Origin: Stereocaulon alpinum | Taxonomy: Eukaryota; Ascomycota; Lecanoromycetes; Lecanorales; Stereocaulaceae | Length of the DNA: 64,000 nt | Direction: 5' to 3' | Assembly: GCA_018257865.1 (NCBI GenBank) | Contig: JAEUBA010000005.1 | Span: 558,001-622,000, forward strand | In this document: positions 34,106-45,697 of the stretch, one piece after another | Position numbering within the stretch: position 1 is the stretch's first letter | How the letters are laid out: each line of letters starts with the position of its first letter | Program-made: the position numbers and the translations under genes | Notes under the pieces: model-generated | Told to the model about the DNA's origin: nothing | What the model saw: only the letters and a program-made list of their open reading frames with translations | Databases searched by the model: none

Positions 34106-35576
34106 TCACAACGACCCAATAAGGCCCTTGAGATCTTTGCCCAATACCTCAAGCAAGCGACCTCCATCAACTTCGCCCTCCTCAAGCGGCTCTTTTACTT
34201 TTTCTTCTGCCGCAATACCTTTCTCGTTTATCCCGTTTCCAAGTCCAGCGTCTGTAACCATTACCTTCTTGGCTGTGATAAAGAAGTCTTCCTCACTGAT
34301 GAATCCGGGAGGCAGCTTATCGTATGGCTGGCGATGCAGTACGTAGATTGTAGGGAACTCAAGGACAAGTCTATTCGTAAGTGATGTTGCTAGATTAGAG
34401 TCGGGTGAAAGCGGTATGAGTACGGGTTGCCTTGAAGGCAGGGATGGATGATGTAGGTGGAACGTAAGACTTGATTCTGATACGGGCTGGGTGGCATCAG
34501 CAGTCACTGTGGGTTGTTCGGATTTCGCTGGGGTTTTTCGTTGCGTATCGTGGCCATTATCTGTAGGGGCTAGATTCGAAACGTGTTTTCTATGAGTGCT
34601 TTCGATATCCGAGCCTTCCTGCCTGGTGGGAGGCTGGTGCTGATTAAATTGCAAAAATCTTTCCGAAGGCTCAATTCCGTCATGATCAACCCCTTCTTCG
34701 TTTTCTCCGTTCTTGCGCTTGCAATTAGAGCTTTGAATCTGGGTTTCATCAATCGGCAATTCCTCTCCGATCTGAATGCCTTGCTCATGAGTAAGACCGT
34801 GGCCATTAGGTGAAGCTCGCTCTTGGACAGCGTCGTGGGATATTGCCGTGTCTATCTGGGCGTTCTTGAAGTTCTCATGATCCTTCTTCCGTTTTTTGAT
34901 GGGTCTGTGAGGATCTGGTAGAACAACATGCGCCATGTATGCCTTGGCTATCGATTGGTCTTCTGGACATCTTCCCAAAACTCTCCTCCCATCTGGATGC
35001 ACCCACTCCACAGTCCAGATCAGACCATGAGTCCTGCCATCAGATGTTCAATATGGAAGCCTATGCAGCGCTTCTCACGTGTGTATCTGACATACCTTTG
35101 GGTGACCCTTGTATCATTCTGTTTGCTCCTTGTCATTCCCTTCGGTGCTGTTGCAACAACAACCCCACATCTCTCAAGAGCAGTCTCTAATCGTGTTGCA
35201 CCTTTCTTCGGGTTGCTCTTCTTGATACTCGGTTCCTGCAGAATGACGCCTCTTGATGTAGCATCTTTTTCTGCATTGTCGAGCTCTCGCTCGATGCTTG
35301 TAAGGTAATTATAATCGTGGTCAATTCCCCTTTGTGTCGCAAGATCTTTTGCCTTGACGTAGACTGTAGGATCGCGGAGGCCGCTGCATTGTGCCCATTG
35401 CTTATGGCGTTTTATGCAGGGGAGGGAGCATGTGAGGACGGAGCAGCGAGGACAGCGATATTTGTAGGGTCGGACATGGCTTGATGGGACGAATTGTCAG
35501 CAAGAACAGCTTATGGGGTTTTGTGACTCAGTGTCTACCATATTGTGCAGAGAGAAGTAAGAAGTTGATCCGACAT
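34106..35576 (-). CDS. BCD1, box C/D snoRNP assembly factor with HIT zinc finger
   Basis: Exons 35576-35539, 35479-35096 and 35033-34106, with introns of 59 and 62 bases, give 449 residues. The N-terminus is a zf-HIT domain: CTIC, then CPRC, CSLPC and a His/Cys pair in KRHKQWAQC, after splicing of an intron that interrupts the codon of the fourth residue of CTIC. BCD1/ZNHIT6 is required for box C/D snoRNA stability and assembly in the nucleus. The conserved middle motif IWTVEWVHPDGRR is restored by the second splice, where the frame closes exactly. The C-terminal half is long, charged and partly disordered, ending with an acidic EEGEVDGG stretch. Several plus-strand frames overlapping here are antisense shadows. 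Confidence 0.88.
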
Positions 35577-36776
35577 GGTTCGCAAAGGAGTGCCAGGATT
35601 GGAAGGCTACGATAATTTAGGCAACTCGGCTCACTTTCTTCAGTATTCGCGGGCACATATCGATAAGGATATATCTTGGCGCTCTTGGCGCTCTTGGCGC
35701 TCGGCTTCCCAAATCGCCCAAATGGCAGAACGAGAGATCCCTTAAATATGAAGTTTTACTTTCATACCAAAACTTTTCTTGCAATTAAGCTTGATACGTT
35801 CAGCTTGCTATTTGGAGCATTTTCATGTGTCTTTCACTTTTTTGGAGACGCTCAAACTTGAAAGTTTGGGAACTAGATTAGGGATAGTGCGTGCCAAGAC
35901 AGCCAAGGGACCAATCATCCTGCTTATGTAACGGCCGCATCAGGAACACCGTCAGGACCTCATGTAGTCGACACAACCGTGCTCGACTTTTACAGCGCCA
36001 GCAACGAAAATCTCTATCCATCATCTACATGAGTAAGGGTTAATTCCGAGTTGTATATATCTGTAAGTATATATATCGCTACGCATCCAAAGTTCTCACC
36101 GAAAGCCGGATTTCAGCGTGGACCTAGTCATTCCCGCAGGAGCTCCATCTTTGCCTCCATATCAGAGACTGTTACACGACTATGGTTATTCCATATATTG
36201 TACTACAAGCATTTATCTATTGGGCACTCCCAGGAACCTTAAAAGTGTACGCCTTGACTCAATTGGACATAGTCGAGCTCTTCGCCAATGGGTACAGGTA
36301 AGCTCTACGTCGTGTAAGAAGTCATGCTCTGAGCATGTGAAACGTATTCAGCTCCAAAAAAGTCTTGGCTATGCGAAATGTGATGCCTCTCAATGCAAAC
36401 ATTGTAGAACATACACGGTGTAGCTCACCCCTCGATGCAACCCCTAGAGCATGTAATCAATCACCCTTTATCCTGCATGTTTCGAAGGCCATGAATTAAC
36501 TAGCCACTGTGACGCGACTGACAGCCTATCTACCTTGGTTCTAAACGTCATTCGCTAGTAGACATCTTTAGAAACAGGTGATTTATGTTAAGCTCTTTAG
36601 AGCCCTCCAGGGCGGCCCGTAGGAGACTCTTCTGTACCCCTATCTTTAGTGGGACAACGGGTACTTGCGAGAAAATTTGATATCATGCGGTACATGCTGC
36701 ATACACCGCCACCCTATGCACTCGCCGCACCCAATTCCATTGTCTCATGATTGCTACCCAACATTCATCATTCCTT
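35577..36776. other. Intergenic upstream of BCD1
   Basis: This is the BCD1 promoter side and the 3' flank of the ACT-like gene. Apart from a 9-base tandem repeat I see no gene, RNA or mobile element. Confidence 0.55.
35675..35701 (+). repeat. Three perfect tandem copies of CTTGGCGCT
   Basis: The unit CTTGGCGCT is repeated three times without mismatch about 100 bases upstream of the BCD1 ATG. Each unit holds GGCGC. Confidence 0.9.
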
Positions 36777-37211
36777 TCATTTCAACCTTTCCCTGTTCTC
36801 CTTCACAAACTCGTTCAGACACGTCACAGCCTCCTCTTCCCTCCCCACGGGCACAAAGAGATGATCATGGAAGAATCCACTAACAGGATTGACACCCATA
36901 CCCTTCTCCGCTAGCCTAGTAGCAATGACCGCCATAAATCCCACCGCTTCAAGCGAAGAGTGCACTTCGCATGTGATCATTCTGCATGGGAACGCAAAGT
37001 CTGTGATATTATGCTTTTGAGCAGATTCCAAGGTGGAGATGACAGTAATTCCTTCCGTCTCACGGAAAAGGAGCTGCTTGTAGAGTGTCTCTGGTGGCGG
37101 AATGGAGTGCGGGAAGGTGATGAATACATAGGTGGAAGGGTGAAGAGTAGCTTCCAGGGTGGCGAGGAGGGTGGAGAGGGAGGTCTCCCCAGGGGCAGCA
37201 GCCATTGGCAT
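36777..37211 (-). CDS. Small ACT-domain-like protein
   Basis: An intronless frame of 144 residues starts at the ATG at 37211; a second ATG two codons on (37205) is equally possible. The start is set here because the more upstream sequence is not protein-like. The protein has two beta-alpha-beta parts: an N-terminal half ending in YVFITFP and a C-terminal half with FPCRMITCEVHSSLEAVGFMAVIATRLAEKGMGVNPVSGFFHDHLFVP. This resembles the ACT-fold (DUF2241-type) proteins shared by bacteria and fungi, which probably bind an amino acid or other small ligand. There is no attached enzyme domain. The ligand and partner are unknown. Confidence 0.78.
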   Translation of the reverse strand: MPMAAAPGETSLSTLLATLEATLHPSTYVFITFPHSIPPPETLYKQLLFRETEGITVISTLESAQKHNITDFAFPCRMITCEVHSSLEAVGFMAVIATRLAEKGMGVNPVSGFFHDHLFVPVGREEEAVTCLNEFVKENRERLK

Positions 37212-38448
37212 TGCCCTGAGTGGGAGATATACTTCGTGTTGAAGAATGAGACTTTTGGCCCTCAAAAAGCTTTTAACCGCATGCACTTGCCAAGCTCCAC
37301 ACTGCTGCCCGAAAGAGCGGCCTCAGTTCGATGACGGCTTAAATGCGGATAGGCTCAGGCTTAAGTTAATGCTGCACCTCTCCTTCAGGGTTTCAAACTC
37401 GCAAGATATTTCCACATCTTGTTTTTTCCGCATTGGAAATTGAAGTTGGGGGAGGGGCATTAGCCACCCGCGAGCCGCGGTTTCAGCTGCCCTGACCAAA
37501 CCCATAAGGTTGGCATATGTAATATTTGAGATTGTGGACCCTGCACGGTACCTGCATCAATTGCAAAGGAAGTCTAGATGCTTTGAAGTGAGGCTATGAG
37601 GAAGAGAAAGCTTTTAGAGGTTTGAATTCACACCGAATGGTAGTCGTACCATTGATCCAAGCTGTTATACTTTATATTATTGCGCGCGATGAGCATCTGA
37701 GCAAGAATAGTCGAGATCCTGTATGGGAGATCGTCCCACGCGAGAAACGGGCCCTGTTCATATCCTGGCTTTAAATCCTTGCAAGTGCACTATCACATCT
37801 TTGGTTTCAGCCTAAAAGGGTTAAGCGTAGATCAACTGTGGGTAGGGAACGTGCATTCCCCGTGAATGGGTGTGCAGGCTAAGCTCTAATTGGAGCTTAC
37901 CCTAAATTTGAGCTTCATCACCACCCTGACTACCGTGACAAGCCCGGCCTTCTAGACTATTCCGGTGGCCGAGAGGAAGGTACTGTAGTGACTAGTGAGC
38001 GTGAATCCTCCCCCTAAATAATCTAATATGCCTCTCCCTACTTCGACTTGCCATGTGCTATCACATCGCACCCTCCAACACTTTTGGCTGTCCCTCCCCC
38101 CATAGACTGGAATCTACGCGTTAATCGACGCAAGGGGTCTGTGGTGAGACATTAAACTGTCAATTGTGCATAGCTCTTACTCAAAAGGTTTGTTTATACC
38201 TTGTGTTTCTACTCCTCCTACTATTTAGGGGATACTTATAACCGTCTACCTGACACCCTTTCACCAAAAAGTACCAGAGACTGACATATTCGGAAAACTG
38301 TATAGATCTACGACCAGAATCGCCAATTGATAAGTCTAAAGCAGCCACTCAACGGTTGGCTTGCATTGACGCGCTCCAATCTCTGTTTGGATCCCACTTT
38401 GTACTATTCCACCTTGATTGAACCTCCACACATACCACCATCGTCAAT
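37212..38448. other. Intergenic, divergent promoters
   Basis: This 1.2 kb lies between the ACT-like gene (-) and the DENN gene (+), which are transcribed away from each other, so it holds both promoters. ACGCGT occurs near 38114. No coding region is supported. Confidence 0.55.
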
Positions 38449-41400
38449 ATGGGTCCTTCGCTTTCGCTACGGGACCACGCCTCGTTTGTGCGTCCACGGA
38501 CACGGGACAAGCAATCTGACAGGCCTGTCACCAGAGACCACGGCGAACACTCCCTGATGATTCCAAGTCGGACATCCTCGCTCCATTCACGAATCACTGC
38601 GCCCATTCCCTCACAACTCAATTCCAAGCCAAGCCAGAGAACACCAAAGACCCTCACACATGCCTATATGGTATGTGGTGTAGGTCGAGAACCGTCACAA
38701 TGGGTCAAAGCACCACCGCCGGCGCAGGGAAAGATTGGACACATGAAAGGCGCTGTTGGCCAGTTCTGGCTTCCAGAGATCTTGGGTAGCAGCCCAAGGT
38801 TAGAACAGGACAATGAGATTGCTAGAGCTTTGTACTCTGCTATGAGAGTGAGCTACATTGAGAATGTTGCGGTTCGAGCGTGATGGCTAACAAGGTCAGG
38901 CATGCTTTCCTCATGACGTAGAAGTATGCACTGGCCGAAGCCAGCCACATTGTGTACACCACTCCTTCGTCCTTCAACAAGATTCGTCACACACTCTCTA
39001 CGGCATTGCATTACGAGTCTGGTCAAGAGCAGACGACAAGCGAGCAGAGACCATTCGTGATTTACGAAGGAAGACTGAGGCGGATTATTACGAGTCATCA
39101 GACGAGACCTACTGGATCCCATACTGCCTTAGCTTCCTTTCCAGATATCCGCTTTACGACCTGCTAGGAGACTACCTTCGAGGGATGTGGATCCACTGGA
39201 ACAAAGCTACGAACCTCTTCCACGCCGAAGAAGTCTCAAGAATACTCAGCTTTCCTGCACCAAGACTCAACGACCTCGTACGGATAGACATGAAGGATTA
39301 CGCTTTGTGCTATCAATTTCCTTCATCGCCTACAGGGTTTCAGAACTTCAGCATGTGGCCTCTGTTCACCTGCCTGTCAATCCCCAACATTGTCGGCGTT
39401 ATCGAAGCCGCAGTTTCGTCAACACGACGGATAATATTCATTAGTCACTACCCAGCCATGCTTACAGTTGCAACCGAAACCATCCGTCACTGCATCCGAG
39501 TCTATGAGTGGAGCGGCCTCTACGTTCCAGTCGTTCATGCCCGACACGCAAAAGAACTTGTGCAGGAGCCTGGACCGTACATGCTTGGTGTTACCGCTGA
39601 GTGTCGATCGCTGTTCACAGCACCTTCAGATGCTTTGGTCATCGACCTGGACCGGAACTATGTTATGACTTCGGCTCCGCCTACTGTCCTGTCAGCAGGC
39701 CAGAGAGCCAAGATGATCTCCCGATTGACCAATGCACTCAGTGGTGATGTTTCACCTGCTGGTGTTCCTACGCATTTGCGGTCTGCCTACGGAGGCGGCA
39801 AGCTAATTCCCGCTGGTCAAATTATCGTAATGAGGGGAGAAGTTGAGGGCGTGGAGAATCCGCCATGGTGGAATCAGGATAGCGTTATGAGTGTCATGGA
39901 TCACGTCTGCGAGAAGCTTGTAAGTGTAATCGATGAAGGCAATCTGAGGAACGAGGCACTGACTACTTTAGGGTCGCAACACTGGCGTGAAAGCCATCTT
40001 TGGCAGCTCAGTGAAGAAGCCATTGATGACAAAGGTTTCGATGCGCCATCTCAATGAGATTGTCCGTGAGCGGAATCAGTACTCGAGAGATGCTATGGAG
40101 GCATGGCAGGATTTCATCAACCTTAAGGGTAGAATGGACGGCGAGCTTGCCAAGGTCACCAAGAGGAATAACTTCTTAGTGGACGAGCTTGAGAGCTGGA
40201 AGCAACAGGTACGGTCTCACTATTCCTTGAGAAACATTCAAGTATACTGACAGGATTTACAGTTCCTCAAATTCCAAGCTTTTGCCGAGCAGCTTACCAA
40301 GGAGACCCAGGAGCTTAAAGTCAAGATCGAAACTCACAAGCGCGAGAACCGCCGTCTCAATTCCCTCATCGATCAGCAAAAGGACGATGCTGCTCGCCTC
40401 ACTTCGCGCCTCAATGGCACAGAGAAGCAACGAGACGACGCTCTCGAAGCGCTTGTGCTCCAGCAAGAGATTGCCGAGGAGCTCGAACGCGAACGCAAGC
40501 GCAACAAGAAAGAGCTATCTGCTCTTCAACACACCAATGCCACCATTATGCGTCAACGCGACGAATCGCGCCGCGTTGTGCTTCACCTCCGCAGCCTCAT
40601 CGACGGCCAAACTCACCATATGGAGCATATCGTACGCTCCCTCAATCAGGCGCCAGAGCTGAGCGACTACATAGAAGAAGGCTACGAAGACGCTCCGGAA
40701 GATGCAGAGGACCCCGAGTCAATTACAAGCGGCGAACGGAATAACCGTCTTCAGTCACCAGAACTAGTCCGCTCATTGTCTGGCGAAAGCAGTGTTTCAG
40801 AAGCAGGTCAGTTAGACCAGGAAGCTGTGGCTCCAGACATGGAATCACGCCTTTTCTCGTCTCTGACGCCGAGCGCAGGACGACCAGGCAATCGCCTGTC
40901 TATCGCAGACATTGCGGACCGTCACCTTCGTGACAAGACCGATGCTATCGCCTACATCATCCGCAATATCAGCGACCAGTGCGCTGCTGCCGTTGAAGGC
41001 CTACATCTCGCTCAGACGGCCGAGCATGAAGACGCTCATCATGAGCGCCTTGACCCTGACCTCCCTGGTGCCAACAGGAACATCCACAAACACACCGAGT
41101 CTGATGGCAATGATTCCATGCATACCGATGCGAGTCAACTCGGCGCTAGTGAGAACGGCGACGTCGCAGATAGCGGTCACGGCGGCTCTACTGGCTTCCT
41201 AACACCTAATGAAGAGTCGGGCATCCACAGCAGGAGTAACAGCATTCCACCCACACCTGATCTTGTGAGTGGGGGCAGGAGTAGTACCTCGATGAGCGGG
41301 TATAGCAACAGCACTGCACCCACCCAACATGGTAGAGATAGCCAACAGTGGGGCATTCACTCTGATGTTGGGAAACGGCTACGAATCGTCGAAGCTGAGG

Positions 41401-41501
41401 AGTCTGTCGGCGATGACGCCAGTGAAACTGGCCACCATGAAGAAAATGTGACTAAGAGAGCTAGTGACTCGAGACCCGTCACGGCGCGGATCGTGAATTG
41501 A
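38449..41501 (+). CDS. DENN-domain protein, predicted Rab guanine nucleotide exchange factor
   Basis: Exons 38449-38847, 38900-39919, 39972-40208 and 40263-41501 (introns 52, 52 and 54 bases) give 964 residues with all phases closing. After a disordered Ser/Pro head, the uDENN part has ACFPHDVEVCTG and YWIPYCLSFLSRYPLYDLLGDYL. The central DENN core is near residues 280-430 (SIPNIVGVIEAAVSSTRRIIFIS, later LVIDLDRNYV), and then GRNTGVKAIFGSSVKKP leads to a coiled coil (about 500-640) rich in Glu, Lys and Arg. The C-terminal 300 residues are disordered. DENN proteins load GTP onto Rab GTPases on membranes; which Rab is unknown. The intron before FLKFQAF could end six bases earlier, adding Asp-Leu-Gln. 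Confidence 0.86.
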
Positions 41502-42430
41502 ATCGATTTTATACCATTCTACTGACGGGATATGTATGCTTGGAGATTATTGGAGCTATGAGGTGTTTGGAGAAAATTCAATCAGATGATGGATGTCTTT
41601 GTCCGGACGGCTGCGTCGGCGGGGGGGGTATACCTATTTATCTACTTAGTTGTTCTGGGCCGCCGCAGATGATGCGGGGTAATATCTAATTGCTCCTACG
41701 TCTTGCAAGCACTCAATTTATTTATTTGTATGCACTACTCTGAAAAAGGGGTTAGAGCGGGGGGGGTTTTTTTGGAGAATGTGGGGAATGTTGGGGGGGG
41801 GGCGGGGGGGGAGCTTGTTTGTACATATATATCCGAGGGAATCTCACTACCTTATCTCACACCATTATGCCATCTTCTGCAATCTACTGTATCCAGGCAC
41901 GTACTCGGTCAGTGTCTTTATCGTTCATGAAGGTATAAGAAGCAAGCAGGGCCTGTATTCTTTGCTTCTTGTATACGTGGTCTGTGCGGACTCTAGTGAT
42001 TTCAATCCCTTGAGTTCTACGGTGTCTCGTCCTCATTAGGTTCTTGGAATTATTGGGGGTTACGGTACGTGAGATGTTGTGTTATCTTTGCTTTGGCGCA
42101 GTACTGTAGATGACTGTAATCAGGACGCTGGGATATGGGTTTTGGGACGATACCAAGATCATGAATAGCATTGCATTTATATATCTGGACTAAAGGACGA
42201 AATGGTGCGTGTGGTCTGACAGGGCACAAGGAACCAACCATGCCAAGGCAGGTAGGCAATGGGGAAGTTTTTCGTAGAAAAAAGCTAAGAGTAATCGACG
42301 CCTATGGCTATTGGGTATTGGGTATCATTTTTGAGCCAACGGGAAAACAAGACTGACTGGACCTTAGTCGAGGCTATGCCCTTTCCCGCCCCCCTGTTTC
42401 CCCCTCCTTTGCGAGCATCTTCCTCTCACC
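41502..42430. other. Convergent intergenic region with G tracts
   Basis: These are the 3' flanks of the DENN gene (+) and the TBC gene (-). G-rich homopolymer blocks lie around 41620 and 41758-41813. From about 42370 the plus strand becomes C-rich. No gene is supported. Confidence 0.55.
41758..41813 (+). repeat. G-tract low-complexity region
   Basis: A run of G, a short T run, then two further long G runs lie about 260 bases after the DENN stop codon. It could form a G-quadruplex in RNA or DNA. Confidence 0.75.
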
Positions 42431-45400
42431 TCATCCACGCCCACCACTAATCTCCTCCTCAACCGGTCTGGGTTCCCTGATACTTAATTCGCCACTGCCC
42501 CCACCACTACTCGTAGTACCCGCCCCCGCACTCCCACTCCCTCCACTTCCCTCCCTCCTCCTCCCCTTCTCTCTCCCCCTCTCCTCCTCTACAGCTTTCC
42601 ATCTCCTCTCCTCAACTTCGCTCCTCCGCACCTCCCTCTTCAACGCATCACTAGCACTGACCAAGCCATCGATGCTAATCGCATGATCAGTCATTTCATT
42701 GCCAATATAGCCGTAGACGCGTGCAGCAGAGTCGCATTCTAGGAGCTGAGTCTCGTTGAGTTTTAGGAGGGCCAAGGCGACTTGGAAGAGGAAAGTGGAG
42801 CCGTCGTTGAAGCAGAGGACTACGTCCCAGACGCGGAAGAGGGCTTCTGCGGAAAGGCAGTCTGTGAAGACAGAGAGGAACCATTGGAAGGTTAGGGCTT
42901 CGAGTTCGATTCCCAGTTCGTCGAGGTGGGCGGATAGTTTGGGGAGGATTTCAGAGACGTATTGGCGGAGGACTTGTTGGTCTGCGCGGGAGGCGAGGAG
43001 GGAGTGGTCGTAGTAGTGTTGTGGGAGGATGTTTTCGATCATGCTGGTCAGGACCCAGAAGGCGTCTTCGGCTGTGGGCATGATGAGGAGGAGGGAGGCG
43101 GTGATCAGGTTCATGCCTTGGCAGTAACCGACTTCGGGGTTGCGGCGGGAGTAGGCGAGGAGGACTTCGTTCAACTTGGTTACGCCGGGGCCTTTGCGGA
43201 AGAAGATGTTGTCGGTTAGTGTGCGGTTGATGTCCATTTGAATTTGGGCGACGATTGTAGGGTCGTCGGTTTCGCTGGCTACTAATTCGTCGTAGTAGCC
43301 TGGGACTTTCAAGGCGGAGGCACCACTGCATTCGGCCCAGATTTTGGCTCGATAGGCGACTGGTATGCCGCCTAGGACCAGCTGTTTAAATTCCTTCCAT
43401 TTGGCTTGGCCGACTTTGCCTTTGTTGCCGAGGCCAGCGACACCGATCATTTCTCCGTCTGTGAGGGCGACTTCTGGCATTACTTGTTTGGACCGAGCAT
43501 CAGAGCCTACAGCAGTCTCGCCTTCTCTCTTTCGTTCAGCTCTGACCTTGCGGAGGAATTCGTTCCACTTGATTGTCTTCTCACGCTGCAATGTATCATG
43601 GAGTTCAGTCAACTGCGTCAGCAGAATCTTTACAGGCTCCTCTTCCACAGTCGCTGATGTGGCCTGGGCACTCTCAGGGCTCAGGGAAGACTGGACAAAC
43701 TCTGCGTTTTCTGCTGTGACAGGTGACATCTCGGGTTCTGGATTGAGGCTTGTCGATGGCAAAGACACTCGTGAGCCACCAGCCGTAGGGGCTCGCTTTA
43801 GACGAGGACTAGGAACATCCGGGCTGATGACGGTTGTGGCAGGCTTAGCTGACGGAGTGTGTGAAAGTAGCTCTGTAGGAAATGTTGCAACTTTCAAATA
43901 GTCTTGCCAGCGTTTCGTAGGCTTGTCTTCGTTCCTATCATCATTTGAGGCTGGTGTTTCTGGCCGGCCCAAGGAATTTGCTTTCGATCGTACAGAAGCT
44001 CTCTCAGGATCCGTGACAATAAGAGAGTCTCTCGCGCCTCCAATAAGTTCGACATTGGCGCTGACATTCGATTTACCCCTAGCATGAGCCTTTGGTACCT
44101 CAGCTGCCTTTTTCCTCCGGCGCTGGTCGTAGATGAAGCCAAATCTGTCTGTGAGAAGATCTGATGAACTGTCATTGTTGTTGGTTAACGATGTGAGCGT
44201 TGGAGGCTTAGAATGAGCGGGGTGAATAGTGTCCATCTCGACGGGTCCTAGGTTGGTAGCAGCGTCTGCCGCCGAAGCTGGGCTCGTGGCCATCTGCACG
44301 TTCAAAGGTTGGGGATGTCCCTTGAGTGTAACACCCGCTTTAAGTGGAAGTGGCTGGGCGGGTTTCTTTGGGCTATGGTTCGAAGCGTCCATGCTATTCA
44401 CCTTCATCAGGGCTGCTTTGGCTGTGGTAGGCGCTGGACCTGAAGCTGTTGAATCATGTCTTGGTGATTTGGCCTGGCCACTACCGGTCGTAGAAGATCT
44501 GCCTCTTACTGTGCCTTGCTTATCAGGATCACGGTTTGCCTGAACGTTTCCAGCAAATAACTTCATCGTCCAAGATGCAACAGAATTTGATGACCGTTGA
44601 GAGTGTTCCGCGGTCGAGCTTTGCGATGTCAGTGTACGCGTAGGAGGTGGAGGCGAAAACAGGTCCTGATCCAGCCCTTTGCGACGCCCGTTACTTCCAC
44701 TGTAACCCCGAGCTCTGAGCGCACTTTCAACCTCTCCGTTGTAGTCACTGACAACACTACTCGCCTGACTAGTCTTGTGGCTCCTGGCATTTCCACTCCA
44801 CAAGTAGTCCTTCCACCCTCGTAGAGTACTGCTTGGGCGGCCTAAGGAGTCCACGCTAGATGCTATAGAGCGCCCATCTGACTCCTTCGAAAGCACGCTT
44901 CGGGCCTTGACTGTTGCCTGTCTGTCGTTGTCGGCGAGCGAGTCAAGATAGCCTTCATCTATCTCAGCACTCAATCTCCCTACATCATCTTCCATGGCTT
45001 CTCCCATCATCTCGTCGATCCCATTTGTGACTCCAGGTATTCTGTCCCTTCTGTCTCCGCCACCAGAAGTCTTGGCTCCAGATTTCTGGGGAGGATCTTG
45101 TAGCTTGAAGTTATCGTCCGTGGCATGCTCTATACGGTGTAGTCTAGTTTCAATATCTAGATTCGAGACCTCCACCTCCCTCAGCATCTTCTTGAGCTCC
45201 CTCTCTCTCTCTTCTGCCCTCCGCCTGAAGACCGTAATCTCAGCATCTCGCTGCGCCACATCTTGAGCCAACTGCCTGACCAAAGCCACCGCGCCGTTCT
45301 TCTTAATCAAGTGTCTGATATCGGTATCGGAGGAAAGATGGAGAGCGCCCGGTACATCTTGTGGGCTTCCCTTGGGTGAATCTTGAAAGAGTGCTGAACG

Positions 45401-45697
45401 GCCTCGAAAGGAAGGCGTGCTTGTAATAAGACTTTCGACGGTCGATGGACTCTTCTTGGAGGGCTTTTGAGGTGTTTCAAATGGAGTCTGAGGCTGGGAT
45501 TGCGCACCGAGCTGCCTGTCGGACTTGGGCCCGGGTGAGGCATCGGGCGACAGCGAAGGGAACGACTCGAGGGTTTTGGCAGAAGTTGGAGTCACCAGAG
45601 AGTGCTTTCGAGATCCTGCTCTGGTAGACTTCCGCGACGCTGTGGAGACGTGGGATGCAGTGCGCTCCAAGCCAGTGCCGTCGTTTAGTCCTGCCAT
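42431..45697 (-). CDS. TBC-domain Rab GTPase-activating protein, 1,088 residues
   Basis: An intronless frame runs from the ATG at 45697. The N-terminal 650 residues are disordered, Ser/Thr/Pro-rich, with a short coiled coil near residues 140-200 (RDAEITVFRRRAEERERELK). The TBC domain spans roughly 760-1010: it starts LVLGGIPVAYRAKIW, has the arginine finger in IQMDINRT (about residue 820) and the glutamine finger in GYCQGMN (about 857), then EALTFQWFLSVFTDCL and RVWDVVLCF. Both catalytic residues are present, so it should stimulate GTP hydrolysis by a Rab. The layout fits the fungal TBC proteins related to Gyp/Mdr1; the target is unknown. The coding strand switches from C-rich to G-rich near 42690. 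Confidence 0.88.
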   Translation of the reverse strand: MAGLNDGTGLERTASHVSTASRKSTRAGSRKHSLVTPTSAKTLESFPSLSPDASPGPKSDRQLGAQSQPQTPFETPQKPSKKSPSTVESLITSTPSFRGRSALFQDSPKGSPQDVPGALHLSSDTDIRHLIKKNGAVALVRQLAQDVAQRDAEITVFRRRAEERERELKKMLREVEVSNLDIETRLHRIEHATDDNFKLQDPPQKSGAKTSGGGDRRDRIPGVTNGIDEMMGEAMEDDVGRLSAEIDEGYLDSLADNDRQATVKARSVLSKESDGRSIASSVDSLGRPSSTLRGWKDYLWSGNARSHKTSQASSVVSDYNGEVESALRARGYSGSNGRRKGLDQDLFSPPPPTRTLTSQSSTAEHSQRSSNSVASWTMKLFAGNVQANRDPDKQGTVRGRSSTTGSGQAKSPRHDSTASGPAPTTAKAALMKVNSMDASNHSPKKPAQPLPLKAGVTLKGHPQPLNVQMATSPASAADAATNLGPVEMDTIHPAHSKPPTLTSLTNNNDSSSDLLTDRFGFIYDQRRRKKAAEVPKAHARGKSNVSANVELIGGARDSLIVTDPERASVRSKANSLGRPETPASNDDRNEDKPTKRWQDYLKVATFPTELLSHTPSAKPATTVISPDVPSPRLKRAPTAGGSRVSLPSTSLNPEPEMSPVTAENAEFVQSSLSPESAQATSATVEEEPVKILLTQLTELHDTLQREKTIKWNEFLRKVRAERKREGETAVGSDARSKQVMPEVALTDGEMIGVAGLGNKGKVGQAKWKEFKQLVLGGIPVAYRAKIWAECSGASALKVPGYYDELVASETDDPTIVAQIQMDINRTLTDNIFFRKGPGVTKLNEVLLAYSRRNPEVGYCQGMNLITASLLLIMPTAEDAFWVLTSMIENILPQHYYDHSLLASRADQQVLRQYVSEILPKLSAHLDELGIELEALTFQWFLSVFTDCLSAEALFRVWDVVLCFNDGSTFLFQVALALLKLNETQLLECDSAARVYGYIGNEMTDHAISIDGLVSASDALKREVRRSEVEERRWKAVEEERGREKGRRREGSGGSGSAGAGTTSSGGGSGELSIREPRPVEEEISGGRG

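Noticed and set aside
33833..34384. 183-codon plus-strand frame
   Set aside because: It is antisense to the BCD1 C-terminal exon, whose reading is supported by conserved motifs and splicing.
42431..45697. TBC protein as the SIN-specific GAP Cdc16/Bub2, given CDC11 next door
   Set aside because: Cdc16/Bub2 is a short protein of about 300 residues with divergent fingers; this one has 1,088 residues and full R and Q fingers.
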